Shown in pieces: positions 29,411-43,456 of a stretch of 64,000 bases of DNA. Under the pieces are notes generated by a model, which did not search any database, was not told where the DNA came from, and saw nothing but the letters and a program-made list of their open reading frames with translations. The stretch is taken from NCBI RefSeq assembly GCF_022539315.1, contig NC_066316.1:23115245-23179244 (forward strand), read 5' to 3'. This DNA is from Serinus canaria. Taxonomy: Eukaryota; Chordata; Aves; Passeriformes; Fringillidae. A program made the translations under genes and the position numbers. Position 1 is the stretch's first letter, and the number at the start of each line of letters is the position of its first letter.

Positions 29411-31443
29411 ATCTTATGCAATGGAGGGATTTCATCCAATATCCCCTTGGTTTCAATGAGACTTTGCAGAACAGCACACACATTGTTACATTTCCATTAG
29501 CGCCTCTGGAAATAAAGGATGAAAGATGTACATTTGAACATACAATACATTTACTATATAAAATTACAGCAAAAGGTTGACACTTAGGGCTGGATTCAAT
29601 TTTGAAAAATCCATTTGGGAGCCTTGTGTGGGCTTCAGTGGCATGGAAGCCAGGCACAGTTTTTTATTGAAGCCAGCCCTCCATCCTTAGGCTACCAGAA
29701 TTTTTCCATTTTGTCAGCCAAATGCATTCAGTGTGAGGACACCCCGAGGCATCTGCAGCAGCCTGAAGGTTAAAATGTCAAACTTTTTCCGTGTTCAGTT
29801 TCACACAGTAAGACGACTATACATTGCCACGCTACTCCATTTGCTGGGGTTTTCACTCCCTATTCCTCCAGAGCCATTATGATGTTAATGAGAGAACTGT
29901 AATGATGCCATTCACATTACAAAAAGCCTGATGCGATGTCAGAGAAAGGGGCTTTTTATACAGTTCCAGAATGCCTCTAAAAACCCAAACTTAGATATAA
30001 AATGCCCATGACTATAAAGCTGCAAGTCTCACTGAGACCAATAAAAACAAGGGAATAGTCTTAAGATGGCTATCCCTGTTTTAGCCCTGGGTTTGTACCC
30101 AAGCACTGCAGCAGGTTCAGTTTTTATGGCATAGTGTGGAGCTTTCCATTGCATAACAACATGGCTTGAGGAGAGAATAGCGTTTCTGAGCTGTGCTATA
30201 TCATTGTTAACATCTGGACTGCAGTGCTTAGGAAACAAAATTGCCATCGTTTTGGTAGCTGTTACCTCTCTGGCGTTTCAGAAAATTTTCCATGCAGAGG
30301 CAATAAGGAATCCCACTGCACACAGGCTGTGCAGACCCCCTGTCTAAGGAAGCAATGGCAGCTGGCAAAAGGAAGGGGAAAGGCACAAAGACATTCCCAG
30401 ACTGATGCACCTCCCTTAAAAAACCCCCAACTGTATCACCTGTAAACTAGTCCAGGCTAATCTCATTGTAAACCACCTGCTTTTTAAGGTTGATGCAACA
30501 AACTTTGGTGTTGCCAACTTAGCTGAGGGAGGCAGGGCATCCTGTGGACAAGAGCGTCATGGAAAAGGGCATAAAGGCTCCCCTGGGAGCAGCAGATAAA
30601 GGCATCAGGACGCCAGCAACTCTGGCAAAGAGAGCAGAGCCATGCTGTAGAGACAATGGTGGAGTGATGACAGCTATGGCAGAACTGTGACAACCTCACA
30701 TGGGAAAATAAAAGAGTAGATGGAGGCAAATAGGGAGGACAGGCAGGAGGTGGTTTGGTTCTGACCACAGCAGCGGACAGGGAAGAGGATGTTGGGAGCT
30801 TGTGTTTAAGTAGATCAAACTGGCTGATACGTCACAGGTTCAAGGAGGAGGAAGTTACAAACAGAGATGGGAGATAATGAGGGCCTTGATTAAAATGTTT
30901 ATTGTTTGGATAGATATGTACATAGCTGTAGTAATGTTATGAATGAAGCGGTGGAAATGCAAGGGACACCTAATCACAGCACACTGGGGCAACACACTGG
31001 GGTAGTCCAGTCACAGGAAATGAAAGCAAAGGATCAAAGACAATCCCTGCACTCAGGGCTTTGGAGGCAAGTTGACCAGCAAGGCTACCAGAAGTGGAAA
31101 AGACTCTGGAACTGGACATGATGGATTTAAATTGAAAACTGGACTTCCAAGAGACAGCCCATGTTTGGGAGATTTCTTCCTTCCCTTACTGGTATAAGAT
31201 AGCTGAGGAGACTGAAACAATATTGCTGAAATGGCATCATGCCTGTGCAGAGCAGTCCCTGGTCTGTGGTGAGGGAGAGCCATTAAAGAGGCAGCAGGGT
31301 GAAGAGGGGACTGGGGACAGGTGCAGTGAGATGGCCTGGGCCTGAGGCAATGATGATTTTCTGTTTCTTCAGCTGTACCTGTACCAGCAATGTGTAAAAC
31401 ACCGTCTAACAGAAGCAGGATCCAAGGGCAGAATGAAATGGTT
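29411..31443. other. Intergenic DNA without recognisable gene
   Basis: Only short chance frames on both strands. No CpG enrichment, RNA gene or intact mobile element was seen. Confidence 0.5.
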
Positions 31444-31545
31444 AAGGCTGGCTGAAATAGCTAGACTGGTAGAACAACAGGTCTGTGTGCCAGCAGGGTC
31501 AATTCAGCTTTTCATCCTTCAGAGGTATAGATAAACTATAGACCT
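31444..31545 (+). mobile_element. tRNA-derived SINE-like fragment
   Basis: An A-box-like tagctagactgg (from 31459) is followed about 38 bases later by a B-box-like gggtcaattcagc, then by the tail phrase tcatccttcagaggtatag. That phrase recalls reptile and bird tRNA-SINEs ending 'ccttctgaggtcaataaa'. The cloverleaf is too degraded for a working tRNA gene. Right and left limits are approximate. Confidence 0.45.
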
Positions 31546-33172
31546 GCCAAGTCTTGTGTTTTTCCCTGTATTTCTTGGCCCTTACTTCAGGGAATTTCAA
31601 GGAATCCACTGGGTTCTTTTCTTTTGCTTTCTTTCTTTTCCCCCCCCTCCTTTTTCTAGAGCTGGACTTACTGTTTGGTAGAAAAGGAATTAACTTGAAA
31701 TCAGAAATTGATTTCAGTGTCAAGATAAAGCCCTTTCATGGGAGTTTTTCAAAGGTATCTTCGCTTAACTTCTACCCTAATCTAGATTATGCAGCTCCAG
31801 ATGCTTAAGTGTCTATTTCTCCAGACAGCAAACAAAACAAATATTTCTAAACCAAATATTTCTCTAATTTTTCTAATTTCTTTTTTCTTTACATTCTTTT
31901 CAGTTGAATTGTTCCAAGAAAGGCTTGATGGAGTTACTCTGGGCCGATATGTCAGAGTCCCCTGGGTTTCAGTGAAAAAAAAAAAATTAAAAGAAAATGT
32001 CCTTTTGGATTCTTAACACTTGTACTTTCTCCTGCTTCTGGTTTCTATGGGGCAGAACAAGAGAAAGTTTCTGTTCTGACAGAAAATATGCTTCCTCTCT
32101 TATTTCTTTGTAGGTATATGTCACCTGTCAGAACTCTTGGTAGCCAGTGTGGAATGATCTCTTAAATGCTGGTTTCCAACAGTTAAAGTTTTCCCCAGAA
32201 TTTATGCAAATATATGAAAATGCAAGCAAAATTGCAATTTATTTCGCCACAGGGCTCTGGCAGATATGAGAAAAGGTGCCATCACATTTACTGCAGCCAT
32301 CTCCCTAAGGCTGCTTTGCCTGCCTGCTCTGGGAGAACAATAAAGCCCCTTGGTATTCATTTCAGTGAGCATAAATATTTTTTCCAGTGTTCTTAGCCAA
32401 AATGTCTCATATGCTCTCTGCCTCCACCCCGCTGGTGGCTGCGTGGCCTTGCTCGGCAGAAAAAACTCTGTCCAGGATCCACTTAGCTCAGTGGGGGTTT
32501 AGTTTTCCAAACGCTCCCGTATCCCGAGGGCAAAGGGCGCTCCTCTTGCTGCGAGCTGTATCCGCCAGCATTTCGGATTAGTTAACCTTTGTGAGGGGTT
32601 TAACACCGAATAGGCAGTGCTATTATTGGGACTGAAGTCGGAGAGAAAAAGGAGTGCCGGTAGTCAGGCGGGGCTGAGGAAAAGCGAAGCCCTGCTGCTG
32701 TTGCACAAGGAGACTTCCCGATTGACCAGGCAGTTCCCATCCCTGGCTCTGGAAGAGAGGTACCAAGTAAAACCGCTTCCCCACTTAACTTGCGCTCCGG
32801 TGCGCAGCACATGCCTGGCACTGGCACCGTAAATGAGATGGTTTATGGAGTTAATTATATTGCATTCCTCACTTTTTGTCTGCTGAAGAAAGTAAACAAA
32901 ACAAACACACAAGTGTTTTGGAACAAAGAGCGGGTTGTCTCCCACTTTGCTCTGTGCTACTTTCCACGAAGAATGAGAGCTATTGTTATTCTTTTACAAG
33001 TTTCCTTCTAAGGGAAATAAACACCAAAGGTAGGATTCCAAGGAAATGACTCACAAATATTGGCAACAGGCTCTGAAAATTGGATCCAGTCTTCGCAAAA
33101 GCCTTTAGGAGAATACTAAACCCTCTTATTGCAAAATAAACTTTTCCCAGATGAGCTCCACATCAGCTCTGC

Positions 33173-33210
33173 GAGTGTGTGAGAGTGTGTGAGAGTGTGT
33201 TTGTGTGTTA
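33173..33210. repeat. GAGAGTGTGT short tandem repeat
   Basis: About three copies of a ten-base unit gagagtgtgt, ending in ttgtgtgtta. A simple microsatellite with no coding context. Confidence 0.9.
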
Positions 33211-36200
33211 GCACTCGTAGACAGGAGCAGAACCCATTTCTCACGTCTCCCCTTCTTCCCTCGGGGGCACCGCTGCTGATGCCATTTTTAGCTGGAAGCT
33301 GGAAATCTTTAATAACCGACTGAGTCATCCTCGGCAGAGGGAGGGAAAGGGATGTGCCTCACCTTGCCGAGCAGCAGGCTGCCCGCCGGCCGTCCCCACC
33401 CAGAGACCCCCGGCCGAGAGGGCCGGGCAGACGCTCTCCTACCAGCCCATCTACAAGAACTGGCAGGAACATTTATCCTACAGCTGTTAAAATGAAGGGC
33501 AGAGCAGAGAAGGGATTTTTTTGGTTTTTTTCAATCCCCTGACATTGAATCGAATTCAGCAGGGCAAGATCAGCCTCTAATAATCTGTTTTCAGTCACTG
33601 AGTTAGCCTTTCAGATGTGCAGAAGGTAACCATGCACCATGACTCATATTTTATTTCTTAATCAGGAATCCCAGGAACCAGGAATGCAGACACTGAAAAA
33701 TCAGACAGCTGAGCAAAATCAGTGCGGCAGGATTACCATCTGCAAACAGAACAATCTACTTTGCATATTTATTTCTCAGCTGTTTAAAATTTTGAATCAT
33801 AAATGCATACTCTGTATCACTTGTAATGCATGCAGTCTAAATCGCTCGCACTAGCTCATGTTGGTTTGGGGGGTTTGTTTGTTTGTTTTGTTTTTTGACG
33901 ATTTAAATCTGGTTAGACAAGAGCAACAGAAATTGCAAACCTTACACAGAATTCCTTTGTTGCTTGCCTCTACTTAGACAAGCCTATTAAATGAAAGAAG
34001 CTGGTTCCCTCATTCATTTCCTTTGCAAATTCCTATTTAACCACTCCAAATCGAGATGAAACAAACTGTGATGCTGGTCCAGAGTCAGATTTTTTTCTTT
34101 TTTTTTTTTTTTTTTCAGAAAGTCCCTTTACAGTGTGCCTGAAAGCAACTGGCAGCCAAGTACCTACTTAAGACTCTAAAGGTTGCATTAGTGGAAGTTT
34201 TGCGTCTGGTTCAAGGCATTGCCAGGTAGTTTCTAAAGCCTGTAATTCACTGAGTGTCCAACAGAAACAGCTTCCAACAGGACCTCTAAGTAAGGAGCCA
34301 TGTTTATATAGACTGTCTGAGACATTTGAATTGTGCTGAACTCCAGCCATCGCTCAACCAGTTATAACCAGCTGTCAGGGCTGGGAAGGAAACCAGGATA
34401 AACCAGTGTGGTGTCACCTTCCCGAATCTGCTGGCAGGGTGGCACAGCAGGCTGGGAGGTAGGAGCTGCTCAGACCCCACCTCACTGCAGTGTTAGTGGG
34501 TGAATTTTAATATTCATCATTGCAAGACTGCTCATTTTAGTGACAGAAAGGAGGGATCAGCTGGGAAGTGGCGGCCTCTGAGGGAAGGCAATGCAGAAGG
34601 ATAAAGCCAAGCACATGATAGAAAACATTTAGAGATCCACAAGTCAAAAATCACTGTAATCACTTTGGCTGCCCCCTTTCTCAGCCTTTTGTTGGGCTCA
34701 GCTTTTTCCACTTTCCGGAATCCTCCTGAAGCAGCCAGAGCAGCCACAGCCAGAAGAGGCCAGCCAGGATCCAATACTGCTCAGGCACCACTGCTTCTCC
34801 CTCTCTATGTCCTATTTTTCTCTGGACAGCAGAAAATATCCCTGATTGTCTGCCTGGGTTGAGGCATCTGCAGGGAGCACCTTCCAGGAATGACTGTCAC
34901 ATATTTTGTAAAGATTAGGCCCAAAAAGTTTAGTTACAGGATAAAAATCTCCCAGCCACAAAAATGTGGCACAACTGCAGTGAGGAGCTGGAAAGGAAAG
35001 AGAGTGGAGAGAGCCCACCTTGCTATGGGACAAGGGGGGTAGATTTAAAAGCATATTTTTGAAAGTTTTCTTTCCATGGTAAATACTTGCATTGCCCATG
35101 AAACACCTCAGGAAAGGGGAAATGTCTAAGCAATGAAAAAATAATTATAAAATTATGATACCTGTTTTTTTTGGGGTAGCCTCACAAGCTCCAGTGCTAA
35201 GAGAACATGTAAAATTTTGATGCAGAACTACATATTTGACTGTTTTTCTTTTTTTAAAGAATTTTAGCATTTGAGTAGATTCTTACTTACATGACTTTGC
35301 CTATTCATTTCTCAGTCTCCTTGTCAGTCTCCCTGTTTTTAGACTTCAACTTTTACAACCCATAAGAGCAAGCAAAAAAAAAGAGATCAATTAATTCAAA
35401 ATATAACAGGCTTTTTTTAATTTGCAATTTACACTGCAGACCCAAAAATACTATGTTTTTTTAAAAATCAAGCATTTTAAATTCAGTTTTGATTTTAAGC
35501 CCAATCTATTGATTTAATTGCTCAGGGAAAAATAATCTCTAAATATTTATATCATAGGAAATAATTATGCAACCACTGTCCTTGGACGGATAATATTCAG
35601 CTAAAATCTGCATTCAATTATTTAGCTGGTGCTACAGAAAGTGATTATTCCTTTGACTTGAGCAGTAGCTTAAAAAAACTTGAAGTTGTTCTGAGAATTA
35701 ATTTTCAACTAGAGAACTGTTTTGAGATGTGTGTCCTCGTGGAGAATTGTAGCTCTGTGATCCACACCGGAGGTTCTTCCTCCAGCACTCACAGTTGGTT
35801 TTATTTAAAGCTTCATTTTTTAGGAGTGGTTTTACTGCCATGAGCAGGGTCTGTTTATGAGGACAGTGCAGTCCAGTGTGGATGACCCTCCCAGGGACCA
35901 GGAAGGACCAGGTGTCCTGGCAGAGTCTCCAGTGCATGCTCTGGGCAGGAAGTGCAGCTCCAGGTGTGTGGAGAAGGGGAACACATGGGTGTGCTCCAGC
36001 TGCAGCCACCCAGCTCCCTGCAGGATATTCCCCTTGCTCTGCAGGTGAAAGGGGTGCAGGAAACCAAGTGCTGGGCCCCTCACTGATGATGAGACTTTGC
36101 TTTCCTCTGTCCCAGAGCGGGGTAGTCCCCAAGGTCCAGAAAGGAAGACAGGGTTATGTGTGGGAGGGACAGCGTTTTCAGAGCAGGATCTGGTGCAATG

Positions 36201-36461
36201 GCAGCCACCCAAAGCTGTTCCTGCTTGGCTGCTCCAAAACCTCCTCACAGCTCCTGCACAGCTGTGTCAACCCTCTTGTTTATCCACATGGTGTGTCCTG
36301 GACTATGTCTAAGCTCCAGGGACTGGGAGATGTCTAATCTAAGTCCTGTGAAGTTTTCTCACTGCTGTGAGTAATGGCTAGGGACAGGGAATTGCTTGGG
36401 TTTAAACAAACCTGTGCAGCAACACTCATGGTTTCAATGAAATGCACTACTCCCAAGATTT

Positions 36462-36550
36462 AACAAACAAACAAACAAACAAACAAACAAACAAAAAGCA
36501 AATTAAAAACCAAACAAAACACAAAACAAAACAAAAACAGAAAAAAAGAA
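36462..36550. repeat. (AAAC)n microsatellite and A/C-rich tail
   Basis: Eight or so aaac units are followed by irregular aaac, aaaac and aaaaac blocks to about 36550. Simple low-complexity DNA. The chance plus-strand frame through it is Thr/Asn/Lys-rich and not a gene. Confidence 0.95.
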
Positions 36551-39500
36551 GCCATGGAAAAGCAGCTGTGTGTTCCTTTATATTTTCAAGGGTTTCCAGT
36601 AGATTGATACTCACTCCAGTGTCCATATCCTCATTCACCTACATCTCCAGCAGCAAAGACACTGTATACCCAGTCCTTCTCAAGCATGCACTCTGGGACT
36701 CTTTTTTTTTTTTTTTGCTAAAAGGAGAGAGATTTTTAAACTTCAGTATCAGTTCATCCATCAAACCACCAAGAAAAACTGAACAATTATCAGCTTCAGT
36801 TCAATTATTCAGTTGAATCATTTTTGTCATTGCAATGAAGTTGCAGCATGAACTCTAAAATAAAATTTAGATCTCATGTTAAATCTCTCAAGTATTTTTT
36901 GGCTCCAGCCTAGCTGCTGTTCCATGATAATGAATCAAAGATTCGTTTCCTTCCCATGTCTGCTTCTTCTTGACACATTCCTGCTCAGCATCCCTCTCAG
37001 TTACACACGCTCTCTGCTTTCACAAAAGCAGAAAAAGACTTTCCTCTCTCTGCTTCCAAGGGCCAGGCAGTGCCAGCCCAGCTCCCATTGAGCAGCTCCT
37101 GAAGCTCACCTCGCTCCATGAATAGTTTCTCTGAGCTCAGCCCCAGTGGAGCTGGCACAACCTGGCCTCCAGGAGAAAGATCCAATCAGTCCAAAGACAA
37201 AGACAAGCTCGCAGCAATGGTGCAGGGCACAGCTCTGAGAGGCACCAGCCCAGCTTGGGGACAGCCAAAAGAAGGTGCCAAGTTTCTGTTACATCCCAAG
37301 AGAAGTTTGCACAAGGTTACTGGAGGATTACAAAAACTCTAAGGGAGATTCTTTGGCAGCTCTGTGCTAGGGCAACTTATTGTTATGAGCTTGGGAAATA
37401 TATCCTAGCTGTCTTTAACAGGAATGCATGGCAACCTCTGAAGGATTTATCATCTTAAAAGAGAAATCACAACAGCTAAAAATCTGGATGCTGAGAAATG
37501 TACCATTCAATTACAGAGCAAATTATATGGGTCTCCTGTGTGTGGTTCTGCTCTCAAAAATCAGCAGCAGCTTCCTGCTACTTTACAGACATGTCATTCC
37601 TTTACTTAGAGAGGCACACAGTAAATCAGAAATAAGAGGTTCTCAAGAAAAATATCTCAGCAGCAATTCCAGATCTGAGGGGCACAAAAGGAGTTAAAAA
37701 CCAGCAGAGCATAGCCAACAGTTGAGAAATAAGTTGGTAAAAGTTATTCTGGGAGCAGTGGGTCACAGTAAGTTAAACTGTGTACTGTGTTTGTTGTCTG
37801 AAATTATTCCAAAAGCAAAATTATTCCAAGAGAGAAGGATAAATATCCTGAAATAATCCAAACCAAAAATCAAATATAAAAGGAAGAATAATATTTCATT
37901 GGATTCCTAGTCCATGTAATTAACCACTTGCCCAGGTTTTGCTGCCTTTTTGTTTCTAAGGACTGAGACTGGAGGGGAAAGCATTAGGGGAATGCAGGGA
38001 ATCTCAGACAGGGCACTAAAATTGAGTTACTCAGTTTACATACTGTGTATGCTTTTAAATAAAGTTCATTTTACCTTCCAAAATCTAATCCCAGTAATAC
38101 AGAATACACACTGGGTTTCAAAGGATGCTTGTACAAAGGAAGTACTCTCTTTAATATAAGCCCAAAGTTAAATATATAAATTTTAATGCAGATTTTGGAA
38201 AGGAGGTTCACTTTCAGGCCCACTATACTCTGTAGCAGGGCACTGGTGGACCTAAGTGTGACTCACCCAGTACCAACTGAGCCATTACACACAGAGGTGT
38301 AAATGTTACAGCTTGTAATAATTCCAGAGTTTCTGGAGATAACTTGATATGTCAGTTCCTTCTCTGTCAGTGTGCTGGGAGCTACACACGCACTATGAGC
38401 TTTAAATGAAGAGTAAAAGCATACTTAAAGAAGGTACAAATAAACCATTACCTCTGCTAATTTAGCAAGAATTTTGCTTCAACAGGTAGCATTAAAAAAT
38501 CACTGCTGCTCTGGGGGGCTGCCCTTGCATTGTGCAAGGCAGCACAATGTATCCAGAATTTCAATTCCCATATTGAAAAATGTAGACATCCATATAAAGT
38601 TTGACTTGCATAATTTTTAATCTCTGAAGTAAATACCTTCCTAGGCATTTTAAAGGCTGTTTCTTTTAAAGGGACTTCTCTGATTTAGCTGATAAAGTGT
38701 CCCACACTAAATGTGGTTTAAAACCACAAAATGCAACTCCCTCTGAGCACACAGTAACTTACATTTGGGCTTCAGCTGGCTGACACAATTATTTCTACCT
38801 AGAGAGCTTCAAAGACAAACAATTCTAGTATCTGTAAGGCATCAATTTCCCCTCATTTTTAGGCTGCCAAGGACTTTTCCAGTCATGCCCCTTTTCCCAA
38901 CCTTTAGCTATATTTAGAAATAAATATCTAGAAGAACTTATGGGTATGGATACACCTATCTATGGAAAACAGCAAGTCTGGAGACCTTCTTCTCATCCAG
39001 CCTAACTGAAGGGCTAAATAAATTTGTTTGGAATTATTCTGCAAACCAGCAGAAATGTTGAGATTAAAAAATAAGCAAGAAATCTCCAACTTAGTTGAAT
39101 CTAATGTAAGTCAATTCAAGTTAGTTAAGGATTTCTTTACTTGCTCAGTGGTTATTTCCCAGTACTGATGTGAGGGTTATTACTAAAATACATGGGCCAG
39201 CTACTCCTCCTACAGGTCAACACCCTGAGATCTTCATTGGTAAGAAAATGGTTCAGGTGTTTCAGAAGGTGGCTTTTTTTTTTTTTTTCCCAATGCCCCA
39301 GCCTGATTACAGGCACCCAATTATTTCTGGAGGAAAAGCAGCATTTTCTGCTACCCCTTGCAGAAGAGAAGAAACCATGATCTCAATTGTTTGTATTCAT
39401 TAAAGATCCTCTAACACATTTCTCAACAGTAGGTTCTTTAACCCCAAGGCTTTGGCCAAATTCCAACTCAATTACTGTCTACCTGAAAATTCTCCCATTA

Positions 39501-42500
39501 AATTAGCATTGATGGATTTGTCTCCTCCCTAAAACTGGTGAGCAGCCATGGCTGTGAAGAGCTTTCTAGGCTTCATCTTTAAACTGATTTCAGGGTTAGG
39601 TTAGGAATATCAGTACACTCATGTGACCCAGGACTGTAAACCAAAATTAGTACTTGTTAACATTGCAAAAGTACATTATTAATTAAGTAATTAATTAATG
39701 TGAAAAGCACAACTCCACACTGTATCAAGAAAACAAACAAGAAAAGATCACATGCAATAAACTTGTTGAGAAATCCACTGGTAAATGGAGATAGTGGATA
39801 CAAGTGAAGGCTGAAGATCTAACTGCAGACCAACATGACACGTTAACATTGTTTCAGATCCACCCCTGGGATAAACAGCAACATTCCCAGTTTTAGTAGA
39901 AGGCAGAAATGTTTGTCATCCAGTGGTTACATGGACTATAAATTAATTGAATCACTTTACAGCTTTTGTTCTTTGATGGCAGCATTTGCTGGGGACGCTT
40001 AATTTGGTTTGTCCAGAATGACAATGAACAGTTGAAGGCATGTCTGCCTACAGAGAAAGCTTTCAGTGAAATGTTCTGCATAATTAGAGAGGGTGGGATA
40101 TGCACTCAGAGAACAATTCCTTGAAATATTTCTGGCAATGAAAGGTTTGCTGAAGGGTGGATCACCCCATTCCATGGAAAAGCCAAGAAGGGAGCAGTGC
40201 AGCAGGTCTGTGAGATGTGGTTTGGATACCAGCATCCTTGGATCTTTACAGGCTGTCTGGAAACACCTGCTTCTGATTTACCTTCAGTAATCGCTCTCTC
40301 TCAGCTTCCTAGTGGTGCTGATGCTCCCACATGCTCCCAAAAAGCTCCCCAAAAGGGGTCCAAGCACCAGCAGCAGCAATCCTTCTGCTCTCATGTCAGA
40401 TAGCAAGGGCAGCCTAGGACCTTGAAGGGGGTCCTGCTGTGGGATGAGTATTCTGGGACTGAAAGATGAGGGGGAAAAAAAAAAAAAAAAAAGGGAATGT
40501 TGTTGGAGGCGTAGGAGAACCCCCAAAATAACATCAACTGTATTACAAGGGCAGAATTTTAAAATGTGGCTCTGCTATACCTTTTTTAACTGATTTTTTA
40601 AAAGGATGAATTATTATAGTAGAAACAAGTAGTGATTTCTGTCCCATCAAAATGGCTCTCTGGTATTCCAAAAGTATTTCAATCCACTTCTGCCTGCACC
40701 TATGGATTTAACTTTTGACAACTTTTACAAGGCTTTTTTTCAAAGTAAGATTAGAAGTGTTTGGTTATATTCCAATAAGCAACAGTCAACAGTGTAAAAT
40801 GTCTCCATGCTCAGAGGAGCTTCCTCAGGTAGTGATTTCCATGTCGTATTTAGCTGAGAAAAGCAGGGATTGCAGGGAAGGACAGCTCAGCTCCAGCTGT
40901 GCACTCCCGCCCCCCTCCCTGCACTGGCACTCATTTAGGTTCCAATTCAGTCACACTGAGGAACTGATCTCACTGAAAACTAAAGAAATCTTTTTAGGTT
41001 TTATCCTGATCCTTCAGTGACTCTTGCTGATAGTAAGCATAACTGAAAGCCTGCAGAACCAAGGTACTCAGCAAATGCATTTGGCATGTTTTAAGCATAA
41101 GCAGAAAAGCATTCTTCTGGATAGAATACCCTGGGCTGCAATTTCCACATAGGAATGCTTTACAAACTACTTCATGCTATCTTTCCAAGATGTGCATCAC
41201 TTTCACTGATTAATTTACTGGTCTGACAGGTCATTTACTGCCTGGGTGTATCAATGAGGAGGCAGACAACAGGAATTTTAGCCATGCGAATGAGAATGGC
41301 AGTGCTGTGGGTGACAGTACTCTGTATGTGCTGGCAAGCCCCATGTGAAGGAGCTCAGTTAAAGACCCAGATGAGGAGACACAGAACGACTCCATCAGAG
41401 GTGTCTGCTTGGCTGCACGGTGACAGATGGCAAAGGCTGAATGGTTAATGCCATTTCTCAGCCTGCTGGCCTGCCCTGTGCTCCCAAGTGCTTTACACGG
41501 TCTCAGGAAACTGCAGCAAGCGCATCTGATGATTTGCCACTGAGGCTTACTAAGATCTAGCTACATATTCATGACCTTTAGCCTAGCTGACTGATTTGGA
41601 GCTTTATCAAACAGCTGATTATGTGGCTTTTCCTTTTCCTGCCCCCTTTTTTTAAAATATAAATATGAATGAATTCTGCATTCTGTATCTCCCTGATTTC
41701 CTAAGAATGCCAGACATTTTCTGGTGAAGGCATTAATTAGCAAAGGCTTGTGTGACTGACGTTTCAGTCTATTGGTACTTCAGGTCTCTGCAGATGAAAA
41801 TGCTGTGGTATCATGGAAATGTACTTAACTCTAACAGCAAAAGGGTTACAGCTCTGGTCTCCTTTGGCATGTTTAAGCCTGTTCCTTTTCTGAACTGTTG
41901 AACCACTGCAACAAGAACTGATATCACACGATATAACTTTAGATTTGATTACTGTTATCTCTTATACCCACACTCACCACATTTGTAAAGCTCAGTCGGC
42001 CTGGTATTCTGAATTTCTGATTGCAGTTAACCCTTAATTGCAAACAGGGGGCCACAGTGGTTGGACTCTCTTCATCACAGTTCTTGAAACCAGAACTTTC
42101 TCAGACAGGAATGGAAGGTGAAGCTTTCTTACTTCACACTAGCAAAATTAAAAGTAGAATATAATTTTTGCATAATGCAATGAAATAATAGGAAAGGCTG
42201 CCTCTAAAAGGCTGCCTTTTATTCTGCCTCTAAAATAGATATATATTAGTTCAACATGATCTTACACAATTTGACAAGAGGATTTTCATTATTAATAAGA
42301 TGAAATGTAAGGCTTCTAATTAAGTGGAAAACAAACCAGTGTAAATTACACTCAGAACACACAAACCTATTAGGTTTTAAATTTAATAATAAATCATTTA
42401 TCTAAAACTCAGCTGACTTGTTGCATGATGTTACTTGATGAGGTTTTATTTAATTTCTGCAATTTTTCTGCCTTCTATCCTTACTATTCTTATGCCACAA

Positions 42501-43383
42501 CAACAGTAAGTTTGGGTTTTGAATCCCTATGTTGAAATGCTACTCAATAAAATTATCAGGTAACAAAATGCCTTAGCAAGAGTCTCATTCATTTGGGAGG
42601 GCTAGTTTACAAGTAAAATAAAATGTCTAATATGAATAGAACACTATATTAGAACTGCACTGTTGGACTGTAAAAACAAAAATACTAGAGAAAAAAAATT
42701 ACAAATTTCACCCAGAAAAATGCTGAATAGCCCTTGCTCACAGAAACCTCCAGAACCAAGTAAGTAGTGACTTCCAAAGGATATTTAATACTATCTAATG
42801 TGGAATTTGCCACATGAAGACAATTACTCAGAGAACACCTTTGACAGTTAAAGTAGTATCTGCCTTAAAGTGGTGTAACTTGGCTCTACCTGTCTGAAGC
42901 AATTACTATCTCATAACAAACTAATTACCAGCTGTGAGCATTACACATAGTTCTGAGCATTACATCACATCACAAGTGATTCTCAGTCACTTGTATGCAG
43001 CATGGGTGACTGCAAGGTACCACACCTGCAGGTGAAGCTGTGCAGTGACTCTTTTTTCTGTGATCTTTGAGTAGAAAATGGCTGTTCATAACTGCTGACC
43101 AACTATCCATCAACAGATTCTATTTCACTTATTCTGCCCTGTTCTCATAGCTTCACAAATCCTCATTTGAAAGTGAATATTTTTCATATTGTCACCTGTT
43201 AACAGATCTTATATAATCTAGAGGCAGACACTCTTGGGTTGCTATTTTTTTCTGACAGACAAGGATACAAGGTCTTGGGACATCTTCTAGAAATTATAGT
43301 CACAAGTGCTCCATTCAAAGTTTCTCAAACACCAAATATGTATCATCTGCATATGGAATGCCATGTTATTTTTAGCTGTACAG

Positions 43384-43456
43384 CCTGTGGAAAATGCTAG
43401 CCTTTCAGGCAGCATTTTCCACAGGTAAAATGGTACTCAGCAGTGAGTACCATTTT
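43384..43456. repeat. Two adjacent perfect hairpins
   Basis: Hairpin A: 43384-43398 (cctgtggaaaatgct) is perfectly complementary to 43411-43425, and within the gap gcct (43400-43403) pairs with aggc (43407-43410), leaving a ttc loop and one unpaired a. Hairpin B starts two bases later: 43427-43439 (aaaatggtactca) is perfectly complementary to 43444-43456 around a four-base loop gcag. Together they cover 73 bases. They could be a small foldback element, a structured RNA, or the product of replication template switching. No family was recognised. Confidence 0.9.

Larger units (their letters stand above)
31546..43383. other. Long intergenic stretch between SERTAD4 and SYT14
   Basis: No supported gene. 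Small islands of higher GC (about 33350-33450 and 35830-36330) carry overlapping frames on both strands but no conserved protein or splice structure. Long homopolymers occur at 34094-34116 (T-rich), 39272-39288 (T) and 40474-40491 (A). From 41744 to 43383 even chance frames are scarce and the DNA is AT-rich. Distant enhancers are plausible in such a gap but cannot be identified from one sequence. Confidence 0.5.

Noticed and set aside
31444..31545. Functional tRNA gene
   Set aside because: A and B boxes are degraded, the cloverleaf does not close and there is no T-run terminator. A SINE relic is the better reading.
35830..36337. GC-richer segment with overlapping plus- and minus-strand frames as a gene or retrocopy
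   Set aside because: No recognisable protein in any frame and no splice or poly(A) context.
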